From the NCBI GenBank assembly GCA_030526005.1, contig JAUNDP010000018.1:1-48195 (forward strand): a DNA stretch of 48,195 nt, in the 5' to 3' direction. Under the pieces are notes generated by a model, which was given only the letters and a program-made list of their open reading frames with translations, did not search any database and was not told the origin of the DNA. The DNA comes from Eubacteriales bacterium. GTDB lineage: Bacteria; Bacillota; Clostridia; Lachnospirales; Lachnospiraceae. The translations under genes and the position numbers were made by a program. Of the stretch, positions 44,212 through 48,195 are shown in pieces (position 1 is the first letter of the stretch; each line of letters begins with the position of its first letter).

Positions 44212-44516
44212 GGATTCTCCCTCCTTTTTCATATATTATTTTTTATTTTATCACTTTTTTTATAGTTTGGAAATGCTCCGCAGACAGATAAATATGCAAA
44301 TATATTTTGATTTTGTCTCCGTACGGACTTTAAAATCAGTGCAAATAAGTTCTGATCTGCCTTCTGTATTTTCTTTAAAAAACGGATTGATATGATTATT
44401 GACTCTATAGTCTATTTTAATTATAATAAAATCAGAAACTGTATTTCGGTCGGTTTCCCTGACCAGATTCAGAAGCTTTTTGAACCAGCAGTCTATTTTG
44501 ATTAAGGAGATTTTCC
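44212..44516. promoter_or_regulatory. Divergent control region with TetR promoter and repeats
   Basis: On the plus strand TTGACT (44399-44404) and TATAAT (44422-44427) are 17 bp apart, a strong promoter for the TetR gene. A 15-bp sequence AGTCTATTTTAATTA (44409-44423) lies between the two boxes. It recurs with one mismatch at 44490-44504, just before the ribosome site. GACT-N4-AGTC (44401-44412) and ATTTTA...TAAAAT near 44413-44431 give partial dyad symmetry, so this is a candidate autoregulatory operator. On the minus strand TTCCAA (44267-44272), 16 bp, and TAAAAT (44245-44250, extended TGA) can serve the large secreted protein gene. Confidence 0.55.
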
Positions 44517-45146
44517 ATGAAACAGGAAGAAAAGACAAAAATTACTTATGAAAAAATATTAAACGCCGCAATAAAAGAATTTGGAACAAACAGTTACGAA
44601 AATGCTTCTTTAAATACCATATGCAGCGAAAATCATATTGCAAAAGGGCTGTTATATCACAATTTTAAAAATAAAGACGATCTGTACCTGCAATGTGTAA
44701 AAATATGTTTTCACGCTCTGGTAGAGTATCTCCACAATGTACCTTTCTCAGAAGAAAATATAACCGATAGTTTTAAAAATCTGATTCAGCAGCGTCAGCT
44801 TTTTTTTGAACAGAATCCTTATTATGGAAATATTTTTTTCTATGCTTCATTGCTTCCACCGGCTCATCTTCAAAATGAGCTGCTACAGATTCGCCATGAA
44901 TTTGATGAGTTCTGCGTTGTGCATTACAGTAAGTTAGTAAAAAGTATAAAACTTAAAAATGGCATCACAGAGGAAACTGCCGTACAATATTTCATTTTAT
45001 TTCAGGAAATGTTCAATGGATATTTTCAGAAGAAATTACAGGAACATGGAAATTTTCATTCCGTTATCCAGCATCATGAAATGAATCTTTCGCAAATGTT
45101 CGATATTATTCTGTATGGGATTGCTTCCGAAACGGAAGCGCTCTGA
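44517..45146 (+). CDS. TetR/AcrR family transcriptional regulator
   Basis: This is a DNA-binding repressor-type protein of 209 residues. The N-terminal helix-turn-helix is clear: ILNAAIKEFGTNSYENASLN, then ICSENHIAKGLLYHNFKNKDDLY, the recognition helix pattern of the family. The C-terminal ligand and dimer domain is divergent, as usual, and rich in Phe and Tyr. AAGGAG lies before the ATG. The promoter has a repeat lying between the -35 and -10 boxes, consistent with self-repression (inference). Likely targets are its own unit, the M28 peptidase gene 105 bp downstream, and the divergent secreted protein gene. The ligand is unknown. Confidence 0.92.
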   Translation: MKQEEKTKITYEKILNAAIKEFGTNSYENASLNTICSENHIAKGLLYHNFKNKDDLYLQCVKICFHALVEYLHNVPFSEENITDSFKNLIQQRQLFFEQNPYYGNIFFYASLLPPAHLQNELLQIRHEFDEFCVVHYSKLVKSIKLKNGITEETAVQYFILFQEMFNGYFQKKLQEHGNFHSVIQHHEMNLSQMFDIILYGIASETEAL

Positions 45147-45251
45147 GTGCAGATGAATGCCTCAGGCAAGAAAATTATAAGACAGTAAATTTCTATCCAG
45201 GATGGAATACAAATAATTAGAAATATATACTGATATCGGGAGGTTTTATCT

Positions 45252-47228
45252 ATGAAAAAATCATTTTCTCTCTTTTTAACCGCCGCATTTCTCTCAGCCG
45301 GAATTTCTTCGACCAGTTTTGCTTCTGTTGAAAATACAATGTCATCAGCAACAGAACTGTCCCGTATCCAAAATGATCTTATGGCAAACGATCTGGCTGT
45401 TCTGACACAGTCCCCTCGACCAATCGGAAGTTTGGGAGAACAAAATGCGGTTCAATATTTACAGGAACGTTTTTCTGAAATGGGCTATTCTGTCATTCTT
45501 CAGCCTTACACAGACAGTCAGGGTCTGACCGGAACAAACGTAATTGCGGTAAAAGAAGCAGCAGATCCAAATGCCGACATTTTTATTTTTTCTGCCCATC
45601 ATGACAGCGTTCCCACTACATATGGCGCTAATGACAATGCTTCCGGTGTCACGGCTCTCCTTGCTGTGGCTGAAAGCCTAAAAGAGCTTCCGTCTGATAC
45701 AGAAATACGATTTATCAGTTTTACAGATGAAGAGAATGGAAAAAATGGTTCCCGTTCCTATATGGCTTCTCTTTCTTCTGAAGAAAAAGACAGAATGATC
45801 GGCGCTGTTCAGTTCGATATGCTTGGCGGTCTTGGTACTTCTTCTTCTGTTGTCTGCACGGCTGACGGTCAAAGCAACTGGGTCAGCGATCTTCTCCAAA
45901 AAAAGAATTCTGATCTCACACTGAAAGCAGAGACCGCAAGCGACCATGTCTCCATGCAGTTAAGCGGCATCCCTTCTATCCTTTTAATGCAGGACGGCCG
46001 CGGCTATCTGTATCATTCCATGGCAGACACTGCTGATACCCTTGATTTGAATGCCATAGCAGATGCCGTGGAAACAGCCGTATCTGCCGCTGAAGAAATT
46101 ATGTCTGACGATACTCCTTCCTATCAGACTATTGCATCAGAACAAGGCGATGGATATACTTACCGTCAGACACGCCAGAATGTCATCTATTTCAGCAGCT
46201 CTCTTGCTGATACAGAAGCATATATCGGCGCTTCCGGAGAACATACAGATCACTGGGAGCAATCGGGTGACGGCTGGACCGACACATACGATACCTATCG
46301 TTATTCTATGTCATGGTTCGATGCCGATTTTCCGATGAATACTTACTATGAATACCGCAATGGTTTTCTGGAACGAATAAAAATCCGTCCTGAGGAAACA
46401 GGTCATACCGATCAGGAAGTGCGCGCATTGATTGAAGCGATGTATGGCGCTCCTACCTCTGAAGACGAGAGCAGCGTCAGCTGGGCAGATCCTATTTACA
46501 GCAAATATATTACCCTTTCCCATGATGAAGAAGGATGTGTTGTCGGCGTTGGGGGATATTCTGTCGGTCTCACCAATGTCCTTTCTTCCTATCCGGTTGA
46601 AAACGGTGAGGCGAAGATTGAAAATCCAGAGGATGCCAAAGTCTGGGAATTTTTATGCTCTATTCTTCCTGTGGAATACCGCCAGAAAATCACGCAGTTT
46701 AATCTTTTCACAGATGGGTGTAGCAATGTTCTGGCTTATACATCGCCTGTCCAACAGGACGGAATCACAGACAACACTCAATTTTCTATCAACATTGATT
46801 ACTATGACGTATATGATGAAAACGGCGCGCCACGTGACTGGAGTAAGCTTACCAATACGATTATCCACGAATATGGCCATGTTCTGCTAGAAGATGACAC
46901 ACAGATTGATCTTTCAATCGGAACAAGCACGCACGACACTGCCGGTTTTATAGAAGGATCTTTCCGAAAACGTTTCTTTGACACATTCTGGTCAGATCTT
47001 GGCGATACAGGCGTACATGACTATGAGCTTCACCCGACAAACTATGTCAGCCGCTATGGCGCCAACTATTTCCATGAAGATATCGCAGACACGTTCGCCG
47101 TATTTGTTTTAGGAGATTTTCCAAAAGGCGATACCGTCGCTGAAGATAAAATCCGATTTTTCTGGGATGAGCCTGAGATGTTGAATCTGCGCGCTGCGAT
47201 TCGAAAAAATCTGGGATTGAATAACTAA
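45252..47228 (+). CDS. Secreted bifunctional peptidase: M28 plus HExxH zincin
   Basis: This exported protein of 658 residues has two metallopeptidase domains. The signal peptide ends near TSFAS (25). The M28 domain (about 40-275) has all five expected zinc ligands and the base: His116 and Asp118 in SAHHDS, Asp128 in GANDNASG, Glu160/Glu161 in DEENG, Asp189 in QFDMLG, and His255 in YHSMADT. A middle region (about 285-500) of unknown fold follows, with a PepSY-like or similar alpha/beta look. The C-terminal part has HEYGH (539-543) and a downstream FHEDIADTF (His608, Glu609), fitting a gluzincin-like active site. GGGAGG precedes the start. It lies downstream of the TetR gene, possibly in one unit. 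Confidence 0.87.
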   Translation: MKKSFSLFLTAAFLSAGISSTSFASVENTMSSATELSRIQNDLMANDLAVLTQSPRPIGSLGEQNAVQYLQERFSEMGYSVILQPYTDSQGLTGTNVIAVKEAADPNADIFIFSAHHDSVPTTYGANDNASGVTALLAVAESLKELPSDTEIRFISFTDEENGKNGSRSYMASLSSEEKDRMIGAVQFDMLGGLGTSSSVVCTADGQSNWVSDLLQKKNSDLTLKAETASDHVSMQLSGIPSILLMQDGRGYLYHSMADTADTLDLNAIADAVETAVSAAEEIMSDDTPSYQTIASEQGDGYTYRQTRQNVIYFSSSLADTEAYIGASGEHTDHWEQSGDGWTDTYDTYRYSMSWFDADFPMNTYYEYRNGFLERIKIRPEETGHTDQEVRALIEAMYGAPTSEDESSVSWADPIYSKYITLSHDEEGCVVGVGGYSVGLTNVLSSYPVENGEAKIENPEDAKVWEFLCSILPVEYRQKITQFNLFTDGCSNVLAYTSPVQQDGITDNTQFSINIDYYDVYDENGAPRDWSKLTNTIIHEYGHVLLEDDTQIDLSIGTSTHDTAGFIEGSFRKRFFDTFWSDLGDTGVHDYELHPTNYVSRYGANYFHEDIADTFAVFVLGDFPKGDTVAEDKIRFFWDEPEMLNLRAAIRKNLGLNN

Positions 47229-47336
47229 TATCTATTCTATCTAAAAACAAAAACTGAAAACTGATTTGTCTTAGAATAGAATAACGATTTTCATACAGCT
47301 TTTTATTTCAAATAAAAAGCAAATTTTCTGATAAAA

Positions 47337-47390
47337 TAAAAAAGGCGCCTCACAAATTCATTTTTCTGAACTTGTGAGACGTCTTTTCGT
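47337..47390. terminator. Bidirectional intrinsic terminator
   Basis: AAAAGGCG and CTCACAA (47340-47355) pair with TTGTGAG and CGTCTTTT (47371-47387), with one mismatch and one G-U pair. An inner TTCA/TGAA closes the loop. A-rich and T-rich flanks fit the convergent genes on either side. Confidence 0.75.
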
Positions 47391-47417
47391 CTTTATCAAA
47401 TATTTTACTGATAAATA

Positions 47418-48167
47418 TTACCATCCATCGGCTACTCTGAAGCTGGAGAGAATCGCAATTGCTTCGATTTTCTCTTCGTCTGTAAACTGTTCATTTATGC
47501 CAGGAGATGCGATAAATGCAATATTGCTGCCATAATCAAAAGCAAATTCTGCTATGTATGGTCCTCGCACATCCTCGCGCACTCCGATTTCTGATTCCGG
47601 CAAAACGGCATAGCATTCGCTCCCGTCTATGTCTGTAAATTCGGTATCATTCTGCATATCCAATTCACCTGTCTGTTTCAGCTTTGCCACCATGAACTTT
47701 CCGAGATGAGAGAGGTCGTTTGCCTGAACATATCCCGGAACAAAGCTGGATTCCGCAATCGGAGTGACCTCCACGCGCGCCATCCAGACAGCAGATCCTC
47801 CTCTAATTTCATTCATAATATGCGAATACTGAATCTGAGATCCGCTGTCACTTGTCAGAGTCACGCTTTCGCCGTATGGCGTCACCTCTTCTTGTGTAAT
47901 CGTCCATCCATCCGGATAGCCAAATGTAAATTGCGGATAGGTCACCATGTTAATATCCTGAAAACGTGTTGTATAACTGTGATTTAACTGCACATTTTTC
48001 AGTTGTTCTTTGACCTGTTTTTCTTCTTCTGTCACTTCTCTCTCCACGATTTCTGTATGGTTTCCGGAAGGAATTCCATATCCGCCATCCTGACCGGTTG
48101 CCACCAGACACTGACTTAAAAAGTCAATATTATATTTTTCTGTTGTGGTCAAGCTTTTTTGTAACAC
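47418..48167 (-). CDS. Unknown protein, probably missing its true N-terminus
   Basis: The frame opens at a GTG directly after an in-frame TAA and has no ribosome site, no signal peptide and no internal ATG until the NMVTYPQF segment. Residues about 70-249 look like a folded alpha/beta domain (TYPQFTFGYPDGWTI, EVTPIAESSFVPGYVQ, FRVADGW), similar in style to domains found in clostridial lipoproteins. The family was not identified. It may be a gene with a degraded 5' end, a frameshifted one, or one with an unusual start. The window ends 28 bp beyond, so the intact upstream part, if any, could lie outside. Confidence 0.5.
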   Translation of the reverse strand: MLQKSLTTTEKYNIDFLSQCLVATGQDGGYGIPSGNHTEIVEREVTEEEKQVKEQLKNVQLNHSYTTRFQDINMVTYPQFTFGYPDGWTITQEEVTPYGESVTLTSDSGSQIQYSHIMNEIRGGSAVWMARVEVTPIAESSFVPGYVQANDLSHLGKFMVAKLKQTGELDMQNDTEFTDIDGSECYAVLPESEIGVREDVRGPYIAEFAFDYGSNIAFIASPGINEQFTDEEKIEAIAILSSFRVADGW

Positions 48168-48195
48168 TTATGGCTAAAAAATATCATTTTATTAT

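Noticed and set aside
45123-45139. GCTTCCG-AAA-CGGAAGC hairpin at the end of the TetR gene
   Set aside because: No T-run follows, so it is not an intrinsic terminator; it lies inside coding sequence.
1-48195. CRISPR array, phage genes, insertion sequences or tRNA genes
   Set aside because: No regularly spaced repeats, transposase or integrase motifs, phage proteins or cloverleaf patterns were found on reading.

Overview
The window looks like a chromosomal stretch of a gut-type, low-to-moderate-GC Bacillota, most likely a Lachnospiraceae-like clostridium (inference). The basis is strong AGGAGG-type ribosome sites, several YesM/YesN-style sensor pairs, DUF3502-type solute-binding proteins, many secreted hydrolases, and family content typical of that group. 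No rRNA, tRNA, CRISPR array, insertion sequence or phage gene was recognised.

Layout. 0-5 kb: a GMP synthase with a broken glutaminase half (minus), two tandem MATE exporters (plus), and a small membrane protein. 5-28 kb: an island of environmental sensing and secreted hydrolysis. It holds three separate sensor modules, each made of a solute-binding protein, a YesM/LytS-type histidine kinase and an AraC-type response regulator. Between them lie four secreted hydrolases: an Ig-plus-esterase protein, an esterase fused to a metallo-beta-lactamase fold, a circularly permuted GH3 enzyme with Ig-like tail domains, and a standard-order GH3. No ABC permease or ATPase gene lies in this island, so the binding proteins look like sensory subunits rather than transport subunits (inference).

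28-35 kb: a minus-strand cassette with an OmpR-type response regulator, a HAMP histidine kinase, a lipoprotein, two ABC-2-type permease subunits, an ABC ATPase and a small unknown protein. It resembles antimicrobial-peptide or envelope-stress ABC/two-component modules. A TTACAA-N5-TTACAA direct repeat precedes the lipoprotein gene. 35-41 kb: a zinc phospholipase-C-like protein, a HelD-like helicase, a GNAT acetyltransferase, an orphan tryptophan synthase beta chain, a FUSC-like membrane protein and a GH3 C-terminal remnant. 41-48 kb: a large secreted protein (helical half plus propeller-like half), a TetR regulator, a secreted protein carrying both an M28 aminopeptidase and a second HExxH metallopeptidase domain, and an apparently 5'-degraded gene.

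How it may fit together (inference): a binding protein outside the membrane detects a soluble ligand, perhaps a glycoside or an acylated sugar, and signals through its kinase to an AraC-type regulator that switches on the adjacent secreted hydrolase. The clearest DNA support is a pair of 17-bp direct repeats, 20 bp apart, at the 3' end of one regulator gene. They lie directly against the -35 box of a near-consensus promoter that drives the next gene, a secreted GH3. Two relics (a regulator tail at 5.16 kb and a GH3 tail at 41.1 kb) suggest related genes once existed nearby and were lost.
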